Positions 15,491 through 24,895 of a DNA stretch of 64,000 nt are shown here, in pieces. This DNA is from Cristatella mucedo (taxonomy: Eukaryota > Bryozoa > Phylactolaemata > Cristatellidae), in assembly GCA_009760855.2 (NCBI GenBank), contig WPIO01000018.1, positions 5,599,001 through 5,663,000 on the forward strand. The letters run 5' to 3'. Position numbers and translations under genes: made by a program. Numbering within the stretch: the stretch's first letter is position 1; the number at the start of each line of letters is the position of its first letter. The notes under the pieces were generated by a model, which worked only from the letters and a program-made list of their open reading frames with translations, did not search any database and was not told the DNA's origin.

Positions 15491-16359
15491 CTTTCATACT
15501 TTCACAACATCAAAGCAGTCTTCACAGTACGATTCAATCCGCTTGTTTGGGCGGCTTGCCTAATCCAAAAGCAAAACCAAATGCTGCGGGAGAATGTGCA
15601 GCCATAACAGCGACGGCTACACTTCGAGAAATTGTTGGGAATAAGCCGGATAATCGCGTACAACGTTGCTCTCCACAACTACGACAACCATCTCTGGAGC
15701 CGATTGGACGGCGCCCACAGCAACGAGTGCCCCTCAGCTGAGTACAGTACACACCGGAGGTCCCTCGGGGTGCTTCCTGCTCAGCCGCGTCCAAGGCAAA
15801 GGTATCGGTAACATCTGACGCAGCCTGCTGTCTCCCAGGAGGGTGACAATCGTTTCGGTATTTCGCTTTCGGCTTCGCTGTTTCGGTAGTGGAACGGACC
15901 AAGCCAGCTACCACGCTGCAAAGGCTACGAAATGTGTCGATTCGGTAGAAACTCCACCTTCTTGACACGCGAAGCAGTCCCAGAGCGCCACTAGCTCGGC
16001 TCGTGTCGGCCGTTGCTGCGCCTCAGGGTTCTCAGCATAGACACGCTGCAGCAAACGAATTCTGGCTGCTTCGACGCTGCGTTTGCCCAGAGCTCGAGGC
16101 CTCGCGTGCGTGGCGCTCGCAGCGAGGCAAGCCGCAGCACATGCCCTGACATATGCCGGCCACGATCTCTTTTGGCCACGGAATGGCTGCAATTGTAAGC
16201 AGGTATTTTAGGTCCGACGCCAACGCACCCAGCTATGCCGGCAGTAGCGGAACGCGGCAGCTGCGACGAGCACCCGTGGCTAAAGATGGCGAGTCCATAT
16301 CCATAACCTAGAGATGTCTTGGCGATAGCGATGAAGGGCTACCAGCGACCAGCAGCTAT
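15491..16359. other. No gene recognised
   Basis: GC-moderate unique sequence; open frames on both strands overlap each other and lack splice or homology support. Confidence 0.35.
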
Positions 16360-16575
16360 AATAATAAGAAGAAGAAGAATAATGCATTTGATATAGCGCC
16401 CTCGGAGTACTCGATCCATTTCTAGGCACGTTGCATTTGCTGCAAAAACAACATCGAGTAGTGAATGGTAGCATGCTCAATACACAACAAGAATAACATG
16501 GTTATATAGGTGACATGCACAGGGTCAGCATGCAAGTTAAAATTCGTGGCAGCATGCATAGTGTCAGCTGACGGC
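16360..16575 (-). mobile_element. LINE-A 3' UTR fragment
   Basis: Reverse of the LINE-A terminus (tgatatagcgccctcggagtactcg) followed by diverged 3' UTR. It lies immediately upstream of the long (TC)n tract. Confidence 0.65.
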
Positions 16576-16694
16576 GATCCCTTTCAGCAGCTATCACACG
16601 TGGATTGTTAGATAGAAATCCCTTGCTGGCGATGCGTTTAATACATTCTACTAGGGCTACAGCTACAGCAACAACTACCAGCTACGTTCGTCGC

Positions 16695-17425
<731 letters not shown>

Positions 17426-17568
17426 AATTCTGGGATCGCTACTGGTCTGCGCCGCTCTATCGCGGAATCTGTTCCCGGCTTCAGCGAAAGTGCTGTGTCA
17501 TCACAACTCCTATTTCCGAGCTGGGGAAGTTTAGGCCGTTTGGCAGCGAGCCGTTGGGCACCGTTCCA

Positions 17569-17605
17569 GTTCTAGAGCGTTCTGATTCTAGAACGCTCCA
17601 GTTCA
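17569..17605 (+). promoter_or_regulatory. Heat-shock element cluster
   Basis: Two adjacent arrays of alternating TTC/GAA-type modules in 5-bp register: TTC-GAG-TTC at 17570-17582 and TTC-GAA-CTC at 17586-17598, including the palindrome TTCTAGAA. They lie about 190-220 bp upstream of the metallothionein ATG and about 100 bp upstream of the TATA-like box. HSF control of metallothionein genes is known in other eukaryotes; here it is inferred. Confidence 0.55.
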
Positions 17606-17685
17606 GCAAGGTCGTCCCTCCTACCCTCCCTGTCCCGTGACCCGGACTTGGGAGGCTTATCTCGGCACTCGGCGCTGCTCACCAG

Positions 17686-17692
17686 TTAAATA
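17686..17692 (+). promoter_or_regulatory. TATA-like box of the metallothionein-like gene
   Basis: TTAAATA about 100 bp upstream of the ATG, in GC-rich sequence just downstream of the long (TC)n tract. Initiation about 25-30 bp downstream would give a 5' UTR near 75 nt. A sequence at 17664-17670 (GGCACTC) matches the metal-response core TGCRCNC at six of seven positions, which is too weak to call alone. Confidence 0.4.
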
Positions 17693-17792
17693 CCGCGGCT
17701 GCCGACCGAAGGTCCAACTGTCAGCTCGACCAGCACCCGACGGACGTCTCGGGACAGAGAGCGAGCCGCAAGAGACCACAGACCGCGTCGCC

Positions 17793-17808
17793 ATGGCCGA
17801 CGATAAGC
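17793..17808 (+). CDS. Metallothionein-like exon 1 (start codon)
   Basis: Sixteen coding bases: ATG in a good Kozak context (gtcgccATGG) followed by four codons (MADDK) and the first base of a split codon. The donor GTAAGT at 17809 is a perfect consensus. The split codon completes as CGC (Arg) with exon 2. Short first exons ending a few codons after Met are common in metallothionein genes. The start was chosen because a TATA-like box and heat-shock elements lie 100-220 bp upstream and the donor phase matches all downstream exons. Confidence 0.8.
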
Positions 17809-18590
17809 GTAAGTTGGCCCTGCTCCGCGCCCACTGTTCGCCGCTCCGATTTCGCCCGTTTATTTGATTGGACTATTTCACCAGTATTCCGCTCTCTCGA
17901 GGCACTCAGCGATCCGCCCTCAGGCCCTGCCGCTATGGCTGTGAGACAAGTGAGAACTTTTCAGACAACGATTTCCATTTAGTTATGCGATTTTGACCGC
18001 CAGCCTAACCTTACTCTTCTCGCCATTTTAGCATGCACACTAAACAATGCACGATAACGGTAGATGACGACAAACTAGCTTAGCTCGTTTAATAATAATA
18101 ATAATAATAGATCTGCATAGCACCCTCAGAGAGCTTTTCTAGGCATTTTATGATTACCGTGCCAAGAAATGCTGGAATTAAAAACTCGAGCTCGATGAGT
18201 GAAGAAAAAGGTCTAGAGTGGTGTAAGAAAAAGGTCCCGTGTAAGAATACCTATCGCTTCAGGTAGTGCTGCTTCAGGAAGCTGCGCCAGACGGTGATTG
18301 GTGATTGACTGCACCTGCATCCTATGTGGTCAAATAATTACAAGAAACTTTTGTGGCGCTTCATGAGAGCTAAATCTTAGTGCTTTGTTATCACGAGGTT
18401 ACATGCATGCTACCGTTGCAAGCCGGCAGGCCGGAAGTTGCTGCGTCAGCAGCCATGGTCAGTGTGACGAGGAAACTGCGACGGTAGCATCTGAATGTTG
18501 CAGCAAGAAGGCAAATTTTTACTATGGTTTAGTGTCCTGCTTGCTTCGATTACCGAAGTGCAGTGCTGTACACTCCGTCCCAATTCTCTC

Positions 18591-18660
<70 letters not shown>

Positions 18661-19959
18661 TCTCTCTCTCTTCTCTCTTTTTAGCTCTTACCCGCTTATC
18701 TCGTACTCATCCTTGTCTCCCCTCCTACCCCCTCTACCACTCCCCCTTTATTCCGCCTTTTCCTCTATCTTTTCCGTCCCACCGGTTGTGTTTCTTGTTG
18801 TTGTCCGTGTGCAGCATATGCACTAGTCTAAGCAGTTTCGTTACAGCTTTTATGCTCGGGACTCAGCCTTTTTTTTAGGTCACGTGTAGATCAAGGTCAC
18901 ATTCGATAAGCTCTTAATTTGCAAACTTGTGCTGCTTTTACCCTGGTGTGCAGTTTGTCGTTAATTAGCCAGAAGTTGCCATTCATTTGCGAGGAGTTCT
19001 GACCTTACAATTGACCTTGCTTGGACTGAAAGGTCGCTGGGGAGGCAAGAGTGACAGGCTACTCTAGCTAAAGGAAGATGACATCTTGCAGCCTCTTTGG
19101 GCGGTGGGGGGCTGTCTGCTTGTGACAGCAAGCTACTTGCTCCGCTGGCGATGCGCTACTATCGACGGCGTAGCTGAATAGAGCGACTCATGGCTGCAGC
19201 ATTTCTGCCGTAGGCAATGGCTGCTGCACTGGCGGTGAGTGCTCCTGCAGTGAACAGTGCCGATGCGATCCCGAGGTGTGCCCCTGCTGCCGCAAGGTGA
19301 AGGCCAAAGGTGAGGCAAGCTGCAAATGTTTCCCGTTCGGAAATGGCCACCACGCTCCCGTTTCGCCGAGGAGCGAGCTTCGCACGATGTCTCTGCATTG
19401 CCATTAGACGCTGCTGAACATTCTGCATTTCCGTTAGACGCTGCTGGGCAGCCCGGTGAGCCACAGGAAGTAGCTGCAAAACTAGCCTACTTTTCTGCCG
19501 TTGCACCACAGCGACTTGTTTTTGCTGTCTTTGTTTCGTCTAACTCTGCTTGAGCAGCTGCCGTTGGTCTGATGCATTTAGACATAATGAATTAGATTAT
19601 GTTTAAATGCTAATATTAATGATGCAGCATTATTAATATTAACATTAACGATATTAATGAAACAGTATTTAGAAGGAAAGTGATAACGACCATACTTCTC
19701 CAGCGCTAACGGGACGGAGGAACGCATCCATTCGGCGATAGCTAGCAGCAGAGCTGATGCACGTTTCGGTACAGTTGTCGAATCCTGTCGACTCACAGCC
19801 AGCCCACCTGCCAGTCTCCTGGGGGTGGGTGGGAGTAACACTCCGTTCTGCCGAACCACACTCCAGTTTATTTGTATCACCTGCCTGCTCAGGCTACATG
19901 CTTCATGACGCGTGGCTGCATCCACTTGGCAGCGCGATAACAGTCTCCCTCTGGTCGCC

Positions 19960-20040
<81 letters not shown>

Positions 20041-22591
20041 TCTCTAGAAGCTTCGACGGCGGCTGAAGTTCTTAGCTGCTGCAGCAGCAGCGGTGGAGGC
20101 GCTTGCGGCTGCGACGCCCAGTGTGACTGCAGCGACCAGTGCAGCTGCTGCTCCAAGAATAAAGGTCGGTGCATCTGCGTGTTAAGCCCTAGCCAGTGCC
20201 CTCTCCAATGCTCCTGCTCTGCGCACCACGAAGTAATTGCTCGTCCCTGGCTTGAGCTATGGTGCCATCATCGTTCGGGCCACATATCCTAAGCACGTTG
20301 CGAAGATGCCTCTGCGTATGTGCGCATTTCCGTAGGCGGTGGCTCTGCCGGTGGACGGCCAAGCTGCTGTGCAGCCGGTGGCCAATGCAAGTGCATCGAA
20401 GGCTGCTCGTGCGTTGACGAGTGTGGCTGTTGCCCGAAAGCGAAAGGTGAGTGCATTCCGCACGTGCGCCACGTGCTCTGCCACGTGCTCTGGCAGCAGC
20501 TACGAGCGAGCTGCACGGATGATGGCTGCCTCGGATATGCGAGGCAGCCACCGGGCTATCACATGTATTGACGACATTAGTGTATTAACAACTTTCACAC
20601 CTGGATGGCAGCAAACTTTCTCTCTCGGATATGCGAGGCAGCCACCGGGCTCTCACATGTATTGACGACATTGGTGTATTAACAACTTTTACACCTGGAT
20701 GGCAGCAAACTTTCTCAAATTTAAATAAGTTAAAAACAACTTGACGCTATGGCCTAACGTAGAAATTGGAAATCCAAAAACCTATCCCTCAAAATGGGCT
20801 CGACTAGTGTAGACTAGCTATACCTTCAATAACATCAGCACGAAATCTTGGTTCCCTGCGCTAGAGAGACCTTCAGCAGACGGCCGCATCAGGGTAAAAG
20901 TGAAGTCTGTCCACTTTTAGCGGGACCACATTGCAAAGATTTGGGCCTGGTAATACAGGGATGATACCACATCCAACTTGGTCCATTCATTTGTGGCATC
21001 CCGTCTCGACTTCTGAAACCAAGTAGGTAAAAACTCTGCAGCTAGGCTAGCCGGGCATGAGCTTTGCATCTGCCTTCGCATAAGATCACTTCTCGCCGAC
21101 CTTCACCATCTTCTTCTTATGAAGCATCGACTTCAAGGTTTTGTAAGTCAATTTTCAAAAGTCTCGTTACTCTCTCGCTCCAGCATTTCTCTCCGAACTT
21201 CTTCCCAGTCAGGTCAGGCATCCTATCACCTGCTGTGCTGACTCAAATCGTTTAGATATGTAGCTGGCCAATTGCAAATGCTTTGGAGACTATGCCTTCA
21301 GCTCGTCTGCTCCCAAAGCATGCAACTAATGGACGAGTGACTTCGCGACATCGCTTGACTTGGTGACATTTATAAAGAAGCCGTAAGAGCACCCATTCCT
21401 TGCAGCATTTACTGGGTCCCTATGAATTGTCCTTTGTGCACTTATACAAGCTTCCATTGTTCATGTTATCACTAGCTATGTGGTCACGCTTTCTTTAAAG
21501 TATAGGCCAAATTTCTGGAAAGAGATCTAATAATATTAGTAATTATACATTTCTTATAGCGCCCTCAGAGAACTCACTCTCATTCTTTACGTTTGCTGAA
21601 TCTAGGTGTATGGAATCTGAATCTAGTCTCTGGTGGCGCTCTCCATATGTCTTACTATGAGTACTGGTTTCATTATCGTCGTGTGCAACTCGATTGGTGC
21701 AGAGGCGGTAGGCCCAAATGTGTGTCCATGACTTGTATGCCATTGTTTGCGTTTTGTCGGACACATCTGCAGGAGCCGTCGCTGCTGCCTGCTGCTCGAG
21801 CGGACGATGCGACTGCAAAGGAGAATGTGCATGCCAAGAGAGCTGCAGCTGCTGCCCCAAGAGCTGCGTGGGTGAGCACGAGTCTGCCGAAGCGCCTGCC
21901 ACTGCTGCTACTGAATTTGCTAGCTTTCCTGGAGCTGACGGCAAAGCCACCGCCCCGGGAAGCCGTGGTAGCAGTGGCCACTCCGACAGTTTTCCTAGCA
22001 CAGCGCTATTGGGCTGCAACTCGGCGGTGGCAGCCCAGCTCTTTGGTGATTGCCCATTGCCCTGCTCTACGACGGTGGCTGTCCTACGTGGCTCCTTGCA
22101 CGATCTGTTAAACGGGTACCCAGGACTCGCTGGGAAAGGAAAACTGCCTGTTCTGAGGCGGTAGCCGTAGCCAGTATGAGCTATGTATGTAGCCAGTATG
22201 AGCTATGTATGTAGCCAGTATGAGCTATGTATGTAGCCAGTATGAGCTATGTATGTAGCCAGTATGAGCTATGTATGTAGCCAGGATGAGAGAGCAAGAG
22301 CATCATTTCCCAATCTGCCGTCGGGGCTGCACGTGACGGCAGATCGCTGATCCACAAGGCGAAGGGCATTTTTTATTGAGCAGTTCTTATCGCTGAACCT
22401 GCCTGAGTCACTCTCTCCAGGCACGAGGCGCGTAGCGATCGTGTGCTTAGCGTAGTGCTGGCCTCAGTGAGACAGCATGTTAGCGTAAGGCATCGCACGG
22501 CATTCACTGGACCGCAAACATAACATTTCCTTTGCCCAATTTAACATGTGCTCTCTCTCTCCTTTTCTCTCCCTATTTCACACTCTCTCAC

Positions 22592-22638
<47 letters not shown>

Positions 22639-22859
22639 CAGGCTCTCTCTCTTCACTCTATCTTTCTCTCTTCGCTCTCTCCCTATCTCAATCTCCCTCA
22701 TACTTCTCTCTCGCTCTCTTTCTTCTCTCTCTTCCCTCTCTCTCTCTCTCTCTCACTCTTTCTCACTCTACCTCTCTCTCTCCCTGCTTTCTTCCCATCT
22801 CACTCTCTCTCACATCTCTCTCTCTCTCTCTCTCCGCTCCCTCTCTATCTTTCTGGCTT

Positions 22860-22944
<85 letters not shown>

Positions 22945-24246
22945 ATCTCTCTTCGCTCTCTCTCTCTTTCTCTCCATATTTCTCTCTCTCTCCACTTTCT
23001 CACTCGCGTGGCTCCAATCCAATCTGCTGTCTCTTATCTCTCAAATTTTACTTCCAAATCACTCTACTACTATTTATTCTCTGTCTGTCTGCTCTCCATT
23101 CTTTCTCACTATATCTTCACTCTCTCCCTCTCTCAAAATTCTAAAATACATCCAAATGTCTGGATAATCGCTTCTTCTTACCAAGAAACCGTGACGCATC
23201 GGTTTTGTTGTTTGGCCTTTAGGTGTAAAGCACCTGGCTGGTGATCCACCCAGTTGCTGCACCGGTGGTCCATGCCAATGCTCGCCTGGGTGTACATGCA
23301 GCGATCAGTGCGGCTGCTGCCCGAAAAATGAAGGTGAGGCTAGATCTGTATTTTCTTCTCCTGCGCTTGGTTCAGCAGATGAGATATTTACTGAGTATCG
23401 TGTAGCCGAACCCCTTGCAGACGCTCGCTAATCTCAGATTATCGAATCTAGGCATATCGTAGCAGTCAGTTCGAGGCACAGTAGTATCAGCTGCACGCAG
23501 CTGAAGCCAAGTCAGCGTATCTATCGCTCACGTATCGGAGCTGCAGCTTTTCTCTGCTTATATATAATGCCTACGTCGAACTTTGGCAGGCATCGCTGGC
23601 AGTGCTTTCTGCTGCTTAGGAGGGCAGTGCGACTGCAAGCATGGCTGCACCTGTCCTGAGAGCTGCGGCTGCTGCCCAAAATTCGAAGGTGAGCGAGTGC
23701 AAGAGCGAGCTGCCTCCTATGGTCGGATGCTGCCGTTTTCTCTTGCAGCGTCTCTGTGTAGCCTGTGAATCCCCTCTCTGAGGCATTTGCTAGCATTTGT
23801 AATTCTACTCTTTGAGACATCGCTGTGGCATTTGGTAGCTTACCTTTCCCACCGGTAATAGCTGTTGCCGTGCAGCGACATGTATTGTGCTAGCAGCAGG
23901 TGCAGCAGGCGAGGTTGCAGAAGCAGTTGCACTAGCAGCAGCTGCAGCTGCAGCAGCAGGTCGGATTCTAAGAGGCTGCAATTGCAAATGTCGTAAGCGC
24001 TCTGTCAGTAAGGCGTCTTCATCTCGGAAAGGCGTGCATCGAATTCTGGCAAATCCGGGCGACTCTGGGGTCAACTCACCAAGGACATTGCATGCTATGA
24101 ACGGCTTTCTGCCTCCTACTGCACGTCGTCTTGAAGCATTCGTATTCTCTATTGGGATACAGAATCGAAAGCTGCACAGACTGCTTCAAAGAGCTGGAAA
24201 TTTGGCAGCAGCAGCAGCAGTAGTAGCCAAAGCGGTGGTAGGGTAA
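17793..24246 (+). CDS. Modular metallothionein-like gene (overview)
   Basis: Predicted cysteine-rich metal-binding protein built from repeated single-exon domains. Exons read by eye: 17793-17808, 19214-19309, 20048-20164, 20336-20446, 21773-21871, 23223-23333, 23590-23688, and an uncertain last exon from 23876. Every internal exon starts with two bases and ends with one base of a split codon (phase 1-1), so the frame stays open from ATG through all of them and any one could be skipped or duplicated without a frameshift. Each domain fits CC-x(4,7)-C-x-C-x3-C-x-C-x(3,4)-C-x-CC followed by a basic/polar tail ending in Gly at the splice site. There are no aromatic residues inside the Cys clusters, as is typical of metallothioneins. 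Nine Cys per domain equals the Cys count of classical three-metal beta domains (family knowledge); metal binding is inferred. If the last exon runs to TAA at 24244-24246 the product is 339 aa. Family assignment is strong, the 3' end weak. Confidence 0.85.
18088..18160 (-). mobile_element. LINE-A terminus in metallothionein intron 1
   Basis: (TAA)n, then gcaccctcagagagcttttctaggcatttta. Very short. Confidence 0.55.
18427..18511 (+). pseudogene. Decayed metallothionein-like exon in intron 1
   Basis: One reading frame resembles a Cys domain: SCC, then HGQC about five residues later, and a terminal ECCSKK matching the CCPK/CCSK ends of the intact exons. The middle C-x-C-x3-C-x-C part is missing or shifted (DEETATVASE). 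No acceptor in the required phase precedes it, and the expected donor position reads GCAAAT rather than GTGAG. I read this as a dead exon copy, not an expressed one. Confidence 0.5.
18585..18682 (+). repeat. (TC)n microsatellite in metallothionein intron 1
   Basis: About 95 bp of CT repeats on the sense strand, followed by CT-rich sequence to about 18790. Confidence 0.95.
19214..19309 (+). CDS. Metallothionein-like exon 2 (Cys domain 1)
   Basis: The acceptor is a pyrimidine-containing tract ending ccgtag at 19213 and the donor is GTGAGG at 19310. It encodes 32 residues with nine Cys: CC-x4-C-x-C-x3-C-x-C-x4-C-x-CC, followed by a lysine-rich linker (RKVKAKG). It differs from the other domains by one extra residue before the final C-x-CC (DPEV instead of three residues). 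It joins exon 1 in frame after a 1.4 kb intron. Confidence 0.85.
19961..20045 (+). repeat. (TC)n microsatellite forming an acceptor tract
   Basis: About 85 bp of CT repeats ending two bases from the exon 3 AG. Confidence 0.95.
20048..20164 (+). CDS. Metallothionein-like exon 3 (Cys domain 2)
   Basis: The acceptor directly abuts an approximately 85-bp (TC)n tract, which supplies the polypyrimidine tract. Two in-frame acceptors three bases apart (tag/aag at 20047 and 20050) would add or drop one Glu. The exon encodes an Ala/Ser leader, then CC-x7-C-x-C-x3-C-x-C-x3-C-x-CC and the linker SKNKG. The Gly-rich x7 spacer is the longest of the six domains. The donor GTCGGT is weak compared with the GTGAGN donors of its sister exons. 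Confidence 0.82.
20336..20446 (+). CDS. Metallothionein-like exon 4 (Cys domain 3)
   Basis: The acceptor ends ccgtag at 20335 and the donor GTGAGT at 20447 is perfect. It encodes a Gly-rich leader, then nine Cys in CC-x5-C-x-C-x3-C-x-C-x3-C-x-CC and the linker PKAKG. The intron before it is only 171 bp, so exons 3 and 4 look like a local tandem duplication. Confidence 0.88.
20531..20718 (+). repeat. 94-bp tandem duplication in metallothionein intron 4
   Basis: Two copies (20531-20624 and 20625-20718) differing at a few positions. The unit joins exon-4-proximal sequence to a LINE-A piece (ggatggcagcaaac). Confidence 0.93.
20575..21500 (+). mobile_element. Old LINE-A relic in the metallothionein intron 4
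   Basis: Heavily mutated RT C-terminal and 3' UTR sequence, recognisable from ggatggcagcaaactttct, cttggtccattcatttgtggcatcccgtctcgacttctg and actgggtccctatgaattgtcc. It has no usable frame. It is older than the other copies in the window by its divergence. Confidence 0.6.
21528..21606 (-). mobile_element. LINE-A terminus in metallothionein intron 4
   Basis: tatagcgccctcagagaactcactctcattctttacgtttgctg-type end, split here as 21553-21599; opposite in orientation to the adjacent LINE-A relic. Confidence 0.5.
21773..21871 (+). CDS. Metallothionein-like exon 5 (Cys domain 4, ten Cys)
   Basis: The acceptor follows a T-rich tract ending ctgcag at 21772 and the donor is GTGAGC at 21872. It encodes an Ala-rich leader, CC-x4-C-x-C-x3-C-x-C-x3-C-x-CC and a tail PKSCVG. 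The tail contains an extra, tenth cysteine absent from the other domains. It is preceded by a 1.3 kb intron filled with an old LINE-A relic and a 94-bp tandem duplication. Confidence 0.87.
22167..22290 (+). repeat. 22-bp tandem repeat in metallothionein intron 5
   Basis: Five perfect units of gtagccagtatgagctatgtat with a partial sixth (22277-22290). Confidence 0.97.
22546..23005 (+). repeat. CT-rich microsatellite in metallothionein intron 5
   Basis: About 460 bp of imperfect CT repeats with purer (TC)n cores near 22592-22640 and 22858-22940. Confidence 0.95.
23223..23333 (+). CDS. Metallothionein-like exon 6 (Cys domain 5)
   Basis: The acceptor is ttgtttggcctttag at 23222 and the donor GTGAGG at 23334. 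It encodes a leader containing His and a Pro pair, then CC-x4-C-x-C-x3-C-x-C-x3-C-x-CC and the linker PKNEG. The upstream intron holds a 22-bp tandem array and about 450 bp of CT-rich microsatellite. Confidence 0.88.
23590..23688 (+). CDS. Metallothionein-like exon 7 (Cys domain 6)
   Basis: The acceptor ends ctttggcag at 23589 and the donor is GTGAGC at 23689. It encodes CC-x4-C-x-C-x3-C-x-C-x3-C-x-CC and the linker PKFEG. It is closest in layout to exon 6, from which it is separated by only 256 bp, suggesting a recent local exon duplication. Confidence 0.88.
23876..24246 (+). CDS. Possible last exon of the metallothionein-like gene (Ala-rich, CNCKC)
   Basis: A phase-compatible acceptor (gccgtgcag at 23875) opens a frame with an Ala-rich stretch, then GCNCKCRK, then Ser/Arg-rich sequence to TAA at 24244-24246. 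Alternatives are an internal exon ending at a good phase-1 donor (GTAAGC at 23993), or a shorter exon starting at 23960 after the CAG-rich tract. The Cys cluster suggests real coding sequence, but the Ala runs derive from GCA repeats and the distal part looks non-coding. I could not find a better terminal exon or a nearby polyadenylation signal. Confidence 0.35.
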
Positions 24247-24749
24247 CCGACACTGGGGGTAGGTCACTTGCAGCCCGAGCACCTGAGACCCTGTCTCAGG
24301 TATGCCGTCATCTGCCATATCACTGTCACTGGGCTAGAACAAAACAAGGGGCAGTTCAATTAACCTCTTTATAACAATATCGCATGAGCCTGCAATAATA
24401 GAGGAACTAAACTGTACTACGGGGGACGAGTCAAGGTACAAAGGACAACGAGGGGAGGGAAATGTGGGAAACAACGAAGCCAGTTTTTCCGAAGCGAAAG
24501 GACACTCTCGGACCGGAGTAATATTGAAGGCTGGATAGTTGTCTGCCCAAATCCAAACCAAGACGACACTGGCTCCGTTATGGGAATTGCCAGCTCGGCA
24601 TATCTCAGCTTACCGTGAGCTCCAGCAGAGGAAGGAGAGGTTTCGAACATGCTACGTGGGAACACGGAATATACAAGCCATAACAGCGAACATGCCACGC
24701 TCGGCAAGCGGGTCCTCGTGACCTTCCGCAGTTGATGGCATACTTACTA

Positions 24750-24895
24750 GCCGATTTAACAGCCTCATTTGCATAGCTGCAGAAGAGCCTTTGTGGCTGT
24801 CACCACCACTGTTGGCAGTAAAGGATCGCTTAGCTGCAGTATTCGAATCCGCGGCGAAGATCCATCGTGAAGAGCGAGTACATTACCTCCTGAGC
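24750..24895 (-). mobile_element. SINE-1 copy
   Basis: Diverged copy: tail block gatttaacagcctcatttgc, body, then the B-box complement gtattcgaatccg. Confidence 0.6.

Noticed and set aside
22167-22290. Regularly spaced repeats like a CRISPR array
   Set aside because: Head-to-tail 22-bp units with no spacers, in an animal intron.
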